Assembly (NCBI RefSeq): GCF_028583425.1
Contig: NC_072805.1
Location: 15,758,001 to 15,822,000 of the forward strand
Reading direction: 5' to 3'
Source of the DNA: Eublepharis macularius
Lineage: Eukaryota; Chordata; Lepidosauria; Squamata; Eublepharidae
DNA: 64,000 nt
Shown here piece by piece: positions 21,001 to 33,611 of this stretch. The notes under the pieces were generated by a model. The model had not been told where the DNA came from, made no database searches, and saw only the letters and a list, made by a program, of their open reading frames with translations. The position numbers and the translations under genes are program-made. Numbering within the stretch: position 1 is the first letter of the stretch; each line of letters opens with the position of its first letter.

Positions 21001-24000
21001 ACACAGTCACTTTGTGGACATTGAGTTTCACCGTCACTTCAGGCTTGCTTGCACACACGTAGCAGTTCGGGTTTGGAGGATCCAAGGCGCAAGGGACGAG
21101 CAGCTTTTTTCTTGGGTTTGGCTGCTTATTAAGGAATATCTCCGAAGAGGAGAGAAAAGGAGTAATAAATATCCCGCACGCCCAAGCACCAAGGGAAAGA
21201 GGAAGACGGGGGGAAGGGGGGATAACCAGACTTACTGCTCTGCACTGCTCTATTTTTCCCGAGAGAATCTTTAAGCCCTCCAGGACTATCAGGCCAGCTA
21301 TGACAGCATTAGTGGTCGCTATAGCAGGGATGATGTTTCCTGCCATTGCTGCCGAACAAGCAGAAAGTCAGATTTCTCTTGCGCACCGAAAAGGAGAGAG
21401 CAAATACGGGAAAGGATCAAGGGAAGTGTTTTTGTTCTTACATTTGATATCAAACCGGCTCTTCATATTCATACTAAAAATATGCATTCTGAGGTTTGCA
21501 GCAGAAGTGACGAAGTCCAACGCCGGAGGGTCATCCTGTCAACAAGTTTACCCATTTCACATGATTTTTTTAAAAAAAAGACAGTTCCTCAGTTTAAACG
21601 CAGGATAGTTATGTTTTACCGACCGTAATACTTATGATTACTCAGCAATACAGGCTTGTTACTTATCATTTTCGTATCTAAAAAGATCATGTTCACAGCC
21701 CTGGCACATAGTCTCCCCTGACAGCAACAAGCCCATAAGCATTTGCCGAACTAACCTTATCCCACGTAAGGGCAGCTCCATCACCTTTTTCTGCCAGTTG
21801 AGTTCTCAGGGTCTCTATGCTTTTAGAAAAGAGGCGTGCACAGCTCTTGACATCCAGAACCTGTTGATCTTTAAGGCCTGAAGAGGGCTCACTCTGTTCA
21901 GATGCATTGTTCACTTCAAAGGGGGAGAAAATGTTAAGTAAGCAAATAATGGAGAAGCTTGCTCTTTAAAACCATCTCAAAAATCCTCCAAATTATTTTT
22001 TCTAACACGATTTTTACACATCACACCTGAAAATGTGTCCTAAACACCATCTGCAAATGCAACTTGTTTTTTACAAAACAAAAACAGAAACCTGAACTTT
22101 AGTGCAACAGTAAGCAAGATCACACATATATGTACATTATAGGATCTCTTATCACTTGATTCCTGGCTGAATGGACAACCCAACTCCATTAGAAAAGCAT
22201 GGTTATGTCTGGAAAAGCTCAGAAGTATCTGATGCACAACCCCTTGAGAATGCGTTTCGTATCAAGTGACAACTTGTTAGTCACGTGTGGGCTGGCACTA
22301 AAATACAAATAATGTTTAAATGTGATCCTTTGTTTATAACATATAGCGCTTCTGAACACTTCCTTCACAACATTTGCGAAAAAGGAAGACGTGTCAAATT
22401 CCGAATGACGTTGTCACCTTCTCACAGGTAACTCTCAAATAAATGGAGGGCTTGAGAACAAGGATAAGAGCTGCAGTCCCCAAACATGCACACTGCTAAC
22501 TGGTTTCCCTCAAAGAGCTGACTCTCACCCTAGTTTCTATCACCACCCTCCAAACTGTTCTGCAGACTTTAAAGATCTAAAGGCTACACAGAAAGCTAAA
22601 TATAAGCACACCAACATTAAGCATGCAAAACAGCAAAGTAATGAAATTTATAAATAGGGCAAGTGTCATAAATCTGGGCTCATGTGCCACTGATTATACA
22701 CTGCCTTCCCTTCCCTGGGCTCAAGGCCGGTTCATGGAGTGACCCACAAGACATGGAGCAGCCTTCCCCCCAGACAAAGGACTGGCTGCAAGTTTTCCCT
22801 CTGGGCCTAGATTTCCCAGATACCCTCCCAGCCCAGGACTGGTGGAATTGGAAGGAAAAAGCTGGCCAATAGCCACCAGGGGGCACTTGGGAAAGTTAAT
22901 CCAAGGCTCTCCCAGTCCTTCATCCAAGAGCTGGGTGGCAGAGAGGTCTCTCAATGGGAGGGATTCTTCACCCAAGGAAGGTAGGGCTGACCCTGGAAGG
23001 GTCAGGTAGGGAAGTACAGCTAGGGACCAGTGAGATAGCTTGTTATGGAGGTTTTATTATTTCTTTGCTGACTCCTTTCAGCATCATGTTTTGCCCTGCT
23101 TCTTGGGAACATACACAGCATGAAACCTTCTGTCTATTTTACAACTGTTTTTCTTGCTTTGTTTAATAAACTAGCTGTTTTATCTGGCCTGGGTCCTCAT
23201 GCTTCAAACTTAGGTTTTACGCCGGGCAATGCCCAGGCAGTAGAGGGGTGCTGCTTGGAAGGGTGGAGGGAGGGAGTTGTTCTGGTCCCACGCTAGTTGG
23301 CTCCCCCTAGACCAGGGCAGTGGCAACAGAGAAGGCCCTTGACTGCTCCAGGGCTGTTGGGTACAGGAGAAGGAGGGAACATGTGGAGGCTGAAGTGCTC
23401 CCTGGAGGGGGACAGCCAAGACAGGGCCAACTCTTTCCTTGACAGACAGCCCGACAGTTATTTTACTACCACAGAAGGACAAGAAACGCTTACCCTGGTT
23501 TTGTATTTCATTCCAGTCCAGAGGCATTGGGGGTTTCCTTTTCCTCCAGAGTTTATCCATCGTTAGCAGATACCGGATGTCATCTTTGAAAAGCTTAAAA
23601 ACAAGATTTGGAGAGCAAGTCTAACACAGCCCAGGGTACCCATTACTCCGATTCTTTCTCAGAGGAGATCTTTGCCAGCCCACATTTCTCCAAGCTACAG
23701 GAGCCCCAAGCTTAGCATACTTCCATCATAGTGAAGCCAACGGCGTATGAAAATGTAGCACCAGGTTAGGAAGGACAGAATTTCTTGCTTTGTTTCTGTC
23801 ACTAAACCTCTCATAAAACCACCACAAACAATACCAGTCAGCCAGTAAAGAATCTGCACAGAGCTGCAGGTCACCGAACTGTGACTACCAATTCATCCCC
23901 AGGGCTAATGTGGGGGTAGAATCTGATTTCAAATCTAGAATCACCCAACGTATCATTTCCTTTCCACGTGATACTGTGCAACTCCTCTGTTTCACCGGCA

Positions 24001-27000
24001 ACACTATTTTCTTTAATTTACACGGAAGTATAGAGAATCTTTAACAGGACTCAGTACCTTTGTAAAGAGTTTAACTGGATCGTATCCCGTTGATTTTGCC
24101 CATTCCTTGGTTGAGACACGATTAATACCACCATCTTCATTCACGGCTCTTGCCCTGGCCTCTGCTTCTGCTGGCTCCCCTATCAAATAACAGTCTATTT
24201 ACTATTAAGGTCACTCCCCTGATAAAGGTGAAGGTAGTCCCCCTGTGCAAGCACCGAGTCATTACTGACCCATGGGGGGACGTCGCATCATGACGTTTTC
24301 TTGGCAGACTTTTTACAGGGTGGTTTGCCATTGCCTTCCCCAATCATCTACACTTTACCCCCAGGAAACTGGGCCAGCTATCTGAATCCGGCGTCTGCCA
24401 GGATCGAACTCAGGTCACGAGCAGAGCTTGGACTGCAGTACTGCAGCTTACCACTCTGCGCCACGGGGCCTTTTCGCTCCCCCGATACAGTTCTGTTTTA
24501 ACTAGAGCACACTGTATTGACATATTGCCTCTAGAATATTTACAGGGTTTCTTGGGACTTCAGTAAAACTTTGCCTACTAGAGAATCACAACGCTAGTTG
24601 CAGCATTTGAGCCATTGCATTTCAGTGACTGAAGATAGGGGCTCGAAGCAATATTCATAAACAGAAAGCACAGAGGTTCAGATGATCTTCCAGAAAGGTA
24701 CAGTTCCAAGGTGGGGGGGAATAAAACATTTCCAGGAGGCAGACAGTTTTCTACGGACAGGAGGCTCTTCTAGAGGATCAAGTCTCTAGATATACGGGCT
24801 TCAGAAATAATTCCTGAGACTTCAGCACAAGCTTAGATCGAACAAGCAGGAGTATTGTGCCTTTGTCAAGGCTAATACATTTTCATTCAGGCATCCATCT
24901 CTACACACTAAAATCCTCTTCATAGGCTGCATGAGACGGATCCAGTTAGCAACAGACAGACAATTTTACACTTACAAGCTGCTTCGGGATCAGCTCTGTC
25001 AGGGGACACTTCTTGATCAGCATCTTCTTCTCCAAACAACTGACTGCACATTAAAAAACACAAGGAATATATATATATATATTTTCCCCTGGTTAGAGCC
25101 TGAAGTATCTTTAGTGAAATATTGTTTAAAAAGATCAACATACTGAGTTCTGTCCATAAGAAACAGGCTCCTATGTTTGGCGGGATGTTTGGTGGGTACA
25201 TGATACAGAAACTCTACTGAAGCTAAGCTGATACGGGTCTAATCAATGCCCGAATGGGAGCTCTTCTGGGAATCCTATTACACCATTTTAGGCATTTGAT
25301 GGGAAGGATTTTTTTTTTATTTTACTTCATTTATATCCATCCTTTCTCCCCGATGGGGACCTAAAGCAGCTCACGTTATTCTCCTTGCATTGGTTTGCTA
25401 GCTCTGAAGTCTGTGTTCTATTTTCTTATACTTGGCAAGCATACCTCACGCATGCCTGCACACTTCCTCCAGAAAAAGGGAAGTGTACTTTTCTAGAAAT
25501 AGGCAAATGCAAAACAAGAAATAGAATACAAGTCTAATTTAAACTGCCTCATACCCAAATCCTACTCACAAACTTAACAAAAGACCCCTAAACTCTACAC
25601 ACTGGATGACAGGAGTCAGATCTTTGGTATGTTAAGATCTGTTCTGGCAGCAGCATTCCAGGGTCTCAGGAAGAGGTCTTCCACTTCACTTCCTACGTAA
25701 TCACTTTAAACTGGGAGTGCTGGGGATTGAACCTGGGACCTTCAGTCTGTAAAGGAGATGCTCTATCACTCAGCCATGACTCCACTTCTAAGCTTGACCC
25801 TTGCCCATCTTTGGCCATAGTATCTAGTTGGAGTGGTTTGCCAGCACAGCAAATGCTTTACTGAAGGAAGGAGTCATTCTAGCGGCCTTGAAGAAGGTAG
25901 TTGTGAGATCCCTCCTTAGACCCCAAACTATTAGCTAGCGGCAAATACTCTCTTCATGGTAAAGATGCTGGAACGAACAGCAGCCATACAACTTCAGGAG
26001 TTCTTGGAGGAAAAATTATTACTGGACCCATTTCAGTCAAGTTTCAAGCTTGGTTCTCAAACATAAATGGTCATGCCGGCCTTGGCTGATGATCACTGCT
26101 GGGACACAGATGCGTGAGAGTGATCCTGCTAATTTTCCTGGACCTCTCAAGGATTTTTGCTGTCATTGACCATGGTATCCCCCGGACCAGTTGGCTGAGG
26201 CACCAGGCTTTGTGGTTCTGCTCATATGTGGTGGATCGTGGATCAGAAGAGCTGCCAGGGAAAACCTGTTTAACGCTATAATAATAACAACATTCAATTT
26301 ATATACCGCCCTTCAGGACAACTTAATGCCCACTCAGAGTGGTTTACAAAGTATGTCATTATTATCCCCACAACAAAACACCCTGTGAGGTGGGTGGGGC
26401 TGAGAGAGCTCTGAGAGAGCTGTGACTGACCCAAGGTCTCCCAGCTGGCTTCAAGCAGAGGAATAATATAATATTTGATTTATATACCGCCCTTCAGGAC
26501 AACTTAATGCCCACTCAGAGCCGTTTACAAAGTATTTCATTATTATCCCTCACGCTGTGAAGTGGGTAGGGCTAAGAGAGCTCCAGAGAACTGTGACTAG
26601 CCCAAGGTCACCCAGCTGGCTTCAGGTGGCGGAGTGGGGAATCAAACCCGGTTCTCCAGATTAGAGTCCCGCACTCTTAACCACTACACCAAACTGGCTC
26701 GATTTTGGTTAAGAGCCTAGGGGTTACGTTTCAACTCTGTATTTGGAATTATACTTATTTTTAAATTTCTGCAATCTATACCCTATTGTATTGTTTACCA
26801 AATGCCCCGGCCATTGATTGTTTTGACGTAAACTGTGTAATCTGCCTTGAGTCTCAGTGAGAAAGATAAATAACATAAAATAAAAATAAAATAAATGAAG
26901 ATACGGTTCAAGTATGCCAAGTACAGAAAGCAGGACTGACGCATGCACAGGATTGCAAAGCTTTCAGATAGAAAGTCGGAGAGAAAATGATTAGAGCTTT

Positions 27001-30000
27001 TTTTTAAAAAAAGAAAAGCTTACTTGAATAAATACTTTGCCCACACGATACAATGAATGGGTTCAGAAGGAGTGTTGCGGATTGTACAGCCCGGAAAGGT
27101 TTTCTGGGTTGGCTTAGGATGACATTCATAACACTCTGTCACTCCCTAAAAGAAACATTTTTTCCCCCATGGAGTTAGTGGGAAGCAGAAATCTAATACC
27201 ATAATGAGCACAGGAACTGTCAAAAGAGTGACATGGTCCCACCTTTTTAATAACGGTCACTTGTCCAAGGTAGCCAGCAGTTCCACTCTCTATAAGGGGG
27301 ATGTCAGCAGCCAAACACATCCTGTTCACATGATTCCGGGCAGCTGGATGCAGAGGAATTAGAGAACACGGTCACTGACTTTTCCAAAGGCTTTTGGCAT
27401 CAACCTGGTCTTCCCGCCCATTCCAATTCTGCCCTTTCTTTCCAAGCAGCAAGTCAAACACAGCTATGTTCAATTCTGCAACTTTTTCAGATGTACAGGG
27501 GGAAACAACAGCTGTTGTCCATGGGGACTCCTAGAGTACTAGATAATGAGGAAATGGGAAGGCTGACAAGAGACTGAAAGATTTGAATGAGGCCGTGAAT
27601 GTGCCCAGGTCAGAAGAAAGCAGAATTCAACACTTCCCATTTCAAAGACATGGATTTTATCTGTCTTATACCAGGATGTAAAAATCTCACCTCTGTTATC
27701 CAGGGCATTCATAACCAGTGTAAACTGCCGGAAAAATTCCACATTATAGTCAGGGCTGCAGAAAAAGAACACATACTCACGTTGAATGTTTTGTAGATGC
27801 ATCGGTTTATAGTCCACCACAAACAACAGAAGAGATGGTTGTTGTGGATTTTTCGGGCTGTATAGCTGTGGTCTTGGCGTTGTAGTTCCTGACGTTTTGC
27901 CAGCAGCTGTGACTGGCATCTTCAGAGGTGTAGCACCAAAAGACAGGGATCTCTCAGTGTCACAGTGTCTGGTGAAACGTCAGGAACTACAACGCCAAGA
28001 CCACGGCTATACAGCCTGGAAAATCCACAACAACCATCGTTCTCCAGCCGTGAAAGCCTTCGACAATACAACAGAAGAGATGGTAGAATTAGTTCATTTG
28101 AAAACTTTCATCTTATAAGCCCTCATGTCCTTCTAATGACCAAAATAAAAATGTCCATGTTTTTTGTCCAGCAGCTAAGAAATTAGATTCCTGTACCACT
28201 TCTCCAAACTGCCTGCTCTGTTTTTAGATCAGAACGGTTTGTGACATTTCCAGGCAGACAGTCTAGCAAGATTTTTTTTGTTTTGAAGGGCCATAACTTG
28301 CTTTCAAAAGCCTTCAGAATCTACTCTGTACAACATGTAGTACAGCATATAAAACTGCACATATGTACAGTAATTTATATATACTAATTCTATATAAACC
28401 TTCTTATATTTCCTGCACATTCAAACCACACACTTTCATACTGAAGTAAGACATAATTTCCCAAATAAAGAATAACTTTTTTAAAAAAATAACTCAAGAG
28501 TAAAAACAGCCACTTGCTTATTTGTCTGAAGAAATAATAACTTTCAGGCAGTAAAGATTTTGTTACTGGAAACCGTTTATTCTTGCTGCTCTCAGCCATG
28601 ACACACCGATTGTTAACAAAACTATTGTGGGCACACGTAGCTAGTGAAAACATTTGTGGACGTGTGACTTCTATGGACTTATCTGCAAGTGTTTCAGAAA
28701 AGAACTGGACATACTTCATAACACTGTCATGATAAGCTGTTATATTTGCTCCTGGATGGAACCGCAAAACACTTTCCTTGGCAACCTACACAAGAATACA
28801 CAACCAACATTTCAATGATTTCATTCAAGAAACACATACCTTTAAATTTCATGCTGCGCAAAAACAAAAAAGCCTCACAGATTTTAAGAATAAGTGAGTT
28901 ATTGGTAAGCATTTAGAATGTCTCAAAAATAATTTTATAGAAGATATATTTGAAGGTATATTAGAAGATATCTTTATATTAGCTGTATTAGAAAACTCCT
29001 TCAAGCAGTTACATGCAATGTTCATCTAGTCAACACATAACAGGTATACTTCTTCCCCAACGCTATATACATAACTGTGGTTGAGCGCTTATTGGATAAG
29101 AATGAACTTCAAAATTTCTCTCACCTGTGCTTTTGATCTTCCAACATGTTTCTTTTGAAACAAAAATTGCCTGTTGAGATTACTGACATCGATGGTATCC
29201 AGATCAATCTAGAAATACATAAAGGCAAACACTTCAGATTTGTTGAAATTCTTTTACAAAGACAACCCTTCATGCCTATGTCAGAGAAGGGATGCTTCCA
29301 AACTCTCCACTCCCTATCACTCCGGTTATTAGCCGCCACCGTCAGTACTACTGCTAATGGAAGACGGTTGCTGATAACGGAAGAGTAAACATGAGGTGTT
29401 TGACTGTACTTGTATTTGATCCTTTTGTTACAATAACTGCCGATATGAAGAGTTGAAACGGGCTTACTTTGCTGGCTTTCCATCGCAGTTATTCTCCAGT
29501 GTGTACATCATAACTTCTGACTTGGATCATTGTACAGAATATTGGACTTTATTATATTTATTGCATTTATCTGTACCTCCAAAATCAACAATTATTTTGC
29601 GTTACTTGGTTACTTGTTAGACGAGATTGTCAACATTAGGTATTGATACTTTGTAAAAGAATTGATTCTTGCACTTGGCACTTTGTTTCCTGCCATTGTT
29701 ATATGAATACGTTATTCTTGCACTTGGCACTTTGTAGTTGCCATTGTTAATATGAACCTTTGTAAGATGCTTTGCCTTCCGTATATATCCAAGGTATAAT
29801 ACATGTACTATGAGACCCCTGAGAGATTGTTATTACTAAATGATTCTTTATATGTGTGATACACTCTTTAAGTGTGAGTTTAATAATAGTTTTTCCAGTT
29901 AGCCTTTCACGGCTTTTTTCTGCCAGTTAAGAATACAGCAACAGTATGCTTGAATACTCTTCCAGGTGAAATATTCCTTGCAGATGCAAAGTTAAGCACA

Positions 30001-33000
30001 TCACAAAGAAGGGGCCTGAGCTTTCAACTTGAAGCAATTATGACCTGAAGTACCATTCAAATGATTCTCCCTCTTGAATTTTGAAATGGTATGATGTTTT
30101 TCATCAAACCTTTTTTAAAATCCTGTATTTTTCTCCACGATATTCAAATGGGAAAAGGCAGTATACACTCATACATTTTATACTCGTGTTTTGTATGCCA
30201 AATTCTTAAACATTTTCTTCTGTGTCCACAAGAACCAAGCCTGCAAATGCCTAAACTGATGAAGTGGCCAAGATACAAATACAAACCACTATGCATTTAT
30301 TCCAAAGAGATATGCTGCAGCATCAGGACGACTCTGACCAAGTTGAGAAAGAGCAGATTATTGATTTTATACCTATGGAAGTCTTTGAAAGATAAGTATA
30401 TTGAAGTATAACCAGAAATTCAATTTACCAACAAAAAGTTCTAGTTTTGACAGAACTATTTGAAAGTGAGACTTTCTGCATATACAGAAAGTCAGGACAT
30501 AACAGCAGTGACGACTCAAAAAGAACAAGAAATCTGGTGTTCGTGAAATAGCTGCTATCCTACTTTTCCAAATAACTATGATTTTCTAGCTTTTATCTTG
30601 CAATAAGCAGTTAGTAATCTGACTGGTTTAATCTGCATAATTAAAATAAATCAGTCATGTGCTGACATGATAATCTGAGGCAGGTGGCAATGCTGAACCA
30701 GTGCATCCCGGTCTTTCTATTACAGAACAGTATTAATTCAACTGAAAATCTGACAGTGAAAGAAAACATTTAACACCTGCTGCATAAAAATGTGTAGCTG
30801 AAACAACTGCTCAAAGAAATATTCTTGGCAAAACACATAGGCACAACAATTAGGAAATCATGAATTCCAGATGCTGCGATTTCTTTCAAGAAGGATGCTT
30901 TAATACACCTACTCACACTATGGATACCTATGCAACAGCCATTCGACCACTTTGACCGCCTGCCTCAGGTTATGACTTTACAATATCCAGACCAGATGGG
31001 TCTACATGGGGATATCTTTAGAGATGCTTTGGAAGCTTCAACAGGTACACACCAAAGTTCACAGGGGCATTCATCAGATTCACAAATCACCAGGGCTTAA
31101 GAATCTGCACTGACTCCATAATATCTTCCATGGTCTCTTCAAGTCGCTGTATTTTGACATATAAAGCTCTGAAGTACCTGGACCCAACATATCTGAGAGT
31201 ACACCTCCATTTCAATGTTACACCATAGCCTCTAAGCCTGAAACAACTGAAGTTTACTGCTGAAGCTTCGAGTCACATTAATAAAGACAACATACAGCGT
31301 GGTTGCTCAACATCAACTGTTAACTATCTTCCCCTTCCTCTGCAGCTCACTGAAACACAGCTGTGATCATTTCCCAGAAATAATATGCATTTCCCATTCA
31401 GTTTTAGTTGCCATTTTGTTGTCCCAAAAGAAGGCAGCACCAGAAGATTTTGGGTTTCTAAGAACGTTTTTACCCATCCTGAATTTTTGCAAAGGGATGG
31501 CCAACATACTGAACAGTTAAGACAGATTAAGTACTAGTTACATCCCAACAGGGAGCAGTTGACAAGATGACCACAAACCTACATAAAAATTGCCTTGCTG
31601 AATCAGACCATCCAGTCTAGCGTCAAGTGTGAAAGCGATATTGACCAAACGCCTCTGAGCATCTCAAAATGAAAGTGGTGGGTATCTTCTACAGATTGCA
31701 TCCAGCACCTGATATTCAAAACTGTTTATTTACTTCATTCATAATCCAACTTCCGACCTGATGGAGACCCAAAACAGTTTACATCCCCTCCATTTTATCC
31801 TTACAACTACTTTGCGTGGAGGTCAGGCAGAATGTGCGACTGGTGCGGCACAACTCACCCAGCAAACCTCCGTGGCAGTGGGGATCTGAATGCGAATCCC
31901 CCAAATTCTAATATGACACTAACCACTGTGCCATAGCTATGCTTCCCAAAAATCAGGTATTCCGACTCAGAACATGCAAGAAGCTGTATCCACCATGAAT
32001 GTCGTGCTTTAAAAGAGCAGCCTTTCTGGCTCAGAACAAGCATCAGCTTATCAAGCCTACCCCTGCACGTGGAGGTCCAGCCTCACATCATTGGTAAAAA
32101 TATTATTGTATTTACTGAGAAAGTTTATACACCGCTTTCTGAAAGGAGAGCTCTCAAAGTAAAAACAAGTCTAATAACCATCCTAAAAGACCAAGAGTCT
32201 AGCAGCACCGACAGGACTAACAAAATCTGTAGTAGGGTATGAGATTTCGGGAGTCACAGACGCTCACTTCTTCAGATATAGCTAAGTGAGTCCAACTCAC
32301 TTCATCACTGTCCATCACTGCACTCATCAAGATATAAGGACAGATGGACTCACATTTTAGCTGTATCTGAAGAAGTGAGCTGTGGCTCACGAAAGCTCAT
32401 CCTCTATCCCAAACTGTGTTAAGTCTTATAAGTGCTACAGCACTCTTGCTCTTTTCTACTGCTACAGACACAGCTACCCATCTTGTTCTACCAAACATCC
32501 TAAACCGCCACAACTGTAAAGTCCTCAATGGCTGATTCCACACACGTTGGATAAAGCACTTCCAATGCACGTTATCAATAGTTCAAGGTGGATTTTCTGT
32601 TCCGCAAACAAAAAAATCCGTTCCAAACGATCTATAAAGAGGATTAGAAGTGCATTATCCAACGTGTGAATCACTCAATATTAGAACACTCGAAAAAGAT
32701 GGAAGGGCTCTCTGAAAGACCAGAGGAACTACCCACCTCAGATGATGGGCAGCATCCACTTGGCCCACCCCCTGCCTCCAACAGTGGCCAGCAGGAAGCC
32801 CCCCAAGCAGAAGGGCAGGAGAGAGGGAGCCGCCCCGTGGCCTCCAGATAGACTGCGCCCTGAGCACAGAGGCTCCATTTCACACCCCAGGTAAAACCAT
32901 GCCTGCCCATCCCCATCAGTGGCTACCCTGAGGCTCTGGGGAAGGGCTGGAGAGAGGAGAGGGCGGCTCTGTGCAGCCAGCCAGGTGGACTGCGCCCGCA

Positions 33001-33268
33001 CGTGGAGGCTCCACTAGGAGGCCTTTCCGAGTTCGCGCCTTTTCCGCGGCGACGTCACAAGCCCAGCCCACCCCGCCGGTGGGGGGGGGAGGAGGAGGAG
33101 GAGGAGAAGCGCCCCCCCCCCCCCCTCCGCGCGCCTCACCACGTCGATGTTGACGAAGCCGGTGAGCACCAAGTCCTTGAGGAGCTCGCAGCCGATGCCT
33201 CCGGCGCCCACCACCAGCAGCCGCGCGCCGGCCACCGCCTCGGCCAGCTCCCCTTGCAAGGCCGCCAT
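18097..33268 (-). CDS. UBA2: UBA2, SUMO-activating enzyme subunit 2 (17 exons, 632 aa)
   Basis: Catalytic half of the nuclear SUMO E1 (partner SAE1): it adenylates SUMO, takes it as a thioester and passes it to UBC9. Exons, 5' to 3': 33268-33140, 29208-29125, 28785-28715, 27755-27691, 27343-27243, 27145-27024, 25043-24976, 24179-24058, 23593-23494, 21913-21756, 21535-21442, 21348-21236, 21139-20984, 20558-20462, 19857-19752, 18855-18725, 18278-18097. All joins are GT/AG and in frame (1,899 nt). Visible: nucleotide-binding [11 protein letters not shown] (residues 21-31), zinc pairs CYEC (155/158) and CYVC (435/438), catalytic Cys170 in [10 protein letters not shown], the ubiquitin-fold region, and a C-terminal tail with DDDVLIVEN (SUMO-interaction-like) and KRK/KRAR nuclear signals. 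Length is close to human (640 aa); the start is 3 residues shorter. It looks intact. Confidence 0.97.
18340..18355. repeat. (GT)n microsatellite in last UBA2 intron
   Basis: A short uninterrupted TG dinucleotide run just upstream, in UBA2 sense, of the acceptor of the last exon's intron. Confidence 0.8.
18940..19275 (+). repeat. Sauria-type SINE with a CR1 3' end inserted, ending in (ATG)n
   Basis: Head CAGTTTGGTGTAGTGGTTAA and TCTAATCTGGAGAA begin the SINE. After GGTTGATTCCCCACTC a piece of about 85 bp intervenes (19,004-19,088: AATCATAGGGTTGGAAGAGG to GCAGGAAATTCACAAC), the reverse of a CR1 3' end. The SINE then resumes with AGCTGGGTGACCTTGG, CACAGGGTGATTGTCG and GTTGTCCTGAAGGGC, and ends in a (GAT)n run. 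Confidence 0.65.
24218..24475 (-). repeat. tRNA-derived SINE (GTGGCGCAGAGTGGTAAGC family), minus orientation, UBA2 intron 7
   Basis: Near match to the copy at 14,375-14,655: GGTAGTCCCCCTGTGCAAGC, GTCATTACTGACCCATGGG, CAGGATCGAACTCAGGTC and GCAGCTTACCACTCTGCGCC in plus-strand reading. It lies between UBA2 exons 8 and 7, about 40 bp from exon 8. Confidence 0.7.
25600..25790 (-). repeat. tRNA-derived SINE (GGCTCAGTGG family), minus orientation
   Basis: In plus-strand reading: GGGATTGAACCTGGGACC, TCAGTCTGTAAAGGAGATGC and TCTATCACTCAGCCATGAC, the complement of the SINE head. In UBA2 intron 6. Confidence 0.6.
26276..26700 (-). repeat. Two adjacent Sauria-type SINEs, same orientation
   Basis: Two copies follow each other (about 26,276-26,462 and 26,463-26,700). 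Each starts in plus-strand reading with ATTTATATACCGCCCTTCAG, then ACAACTTAATGCCCACTCAG. The second keeps the full head (CACTACACCAAACTGGCTC). The first lacks the tRNA-related head and looks truncated or overrun by the second. Confidence 0.7.
27842..28064 (-). mobile_element. Penelope-like hairpin element in UBA2 intron 3
   Basis: Inverted arms starting TGTTGTGGATTTTTCGGGCT are joined by a spacer of about 60-70 bp. The unpaired head (complement of CGTTCTCCAGCCGTGAAAGC, CTTCGACAAT) is on the high-coordinate side. The 17-bp direct repeat ACAACAGAAGAGATGGT flanks both ends. It lies 86 bp from UBA2 exon 4, within the intron between exons 3 and 4. It has the same family arms as 60,485-60,698, but is more diverged. 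Confidence 0.65.
27885..27932 (-). ncRNA. Degenerate hammerhead-like motif in UBA2 intron
   Basis: On the minus strand, the sense strand of UBA2: CTGAAGA, T, the stem GCCAGT-CACAGCT-GCTGGC, then AAAA in place of GAAA, then CGTC. The first position of GAAA, needed for catalysis, is changed, so cleavage is not expected. Confidence 0.4.
31718..31937 (-). repeat. Sauria-type SINE, minus orientation, UBA2 intron 1
   Basis: Plus-strand reading gives ATTTTATCCTTACAACTAC, CACCCAGCAAACCTCC and AACCACTGTGCCATAGCTA. The order and spacing are those of the complement of the SINE. Confidence 0.5.
32188..32495 (+). mobile_element. Penelope-like inverted-arm element in UBA2 intron 1
   Basis: Inverted arms (about 32,190-32,283 and 32,358-32,455) surround a spacer of about 75 bp. 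The unpaired head-like end CTACTGCTACAGACACAGCT is on the right. A 9-bp direct repeat CATCCTAAA flanks it (32,179-32,187 and 32,496-32,504). Arms are diverged, so it is older than the 60.5-kb copy. Confidence 0.55.
32358..32400 (+). ncRNA. Hammerhead-ribozyme-like core, complete
   Basis: All conserved core pieces are present from 32,367: CTGAAGA, the six-base-pair stem GTGAGC-TGTG-GCTCAC, GAAA (32,391-32,394), then GCTC with palindromic AGCT. The expected cleavage would follow C32,398. Helix I pairing beside the core looks weak by eye. It is antisense to UBA2. Confidence 0.5.
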
Positions 33269-33540
33269 CGCCAGCCCGGAGGCCGCCTGAGGGGAGAGCG
33301 GAGCGGGCGGGAAAAAAAGGAAAATAAAAGGGCCGGAGAGGCAAAAGAAGAATGAGGAGCCGAGAGGAGGGGCGAGGCGCCGCGCATGCGCGACTCCATC
33401 GCGCGGGGGGCCTTCGAGGCGGGTGCCCCAGAGAGGCCGCTCGCTTCCCGCGGCGCCCCCTCTGGCGGGCAGGCGGGGAACTGCGCGGGGAGGAGCTGCG
33501 TTTCCTCGTGGGAGGGCGGAGGGGGACGGGAGCCTCAAAA
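33269..33540 (-). promoter_or_regulatory. UBA2: CpG-island promoter of UBA2 with NRF1-type palindrome
   Basis: Upstream of the UBA2 ATG the sequence is CpG-rich and without TATA. The palindrome CGCGCATGCGCG at 33,381-33,392 matches the NRF1 consensus. This is common in housekeeping promoters. Confidence 0.6.
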
Positions 33541-33611
33541 AGCTTATTTGGCTGCAGTTTTTTAAATAGTGATATTTTGGGGTCGCTGAGTCTCGGAGAC
33601 AAGCCCTGTCG

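Noticed and set aside
28390-28767. 125-codon minus-strand frame as a separate gene
   Set aside because: Only its start is meaningful. It is UBA2 exon 3 read through its splice donor into the intron.
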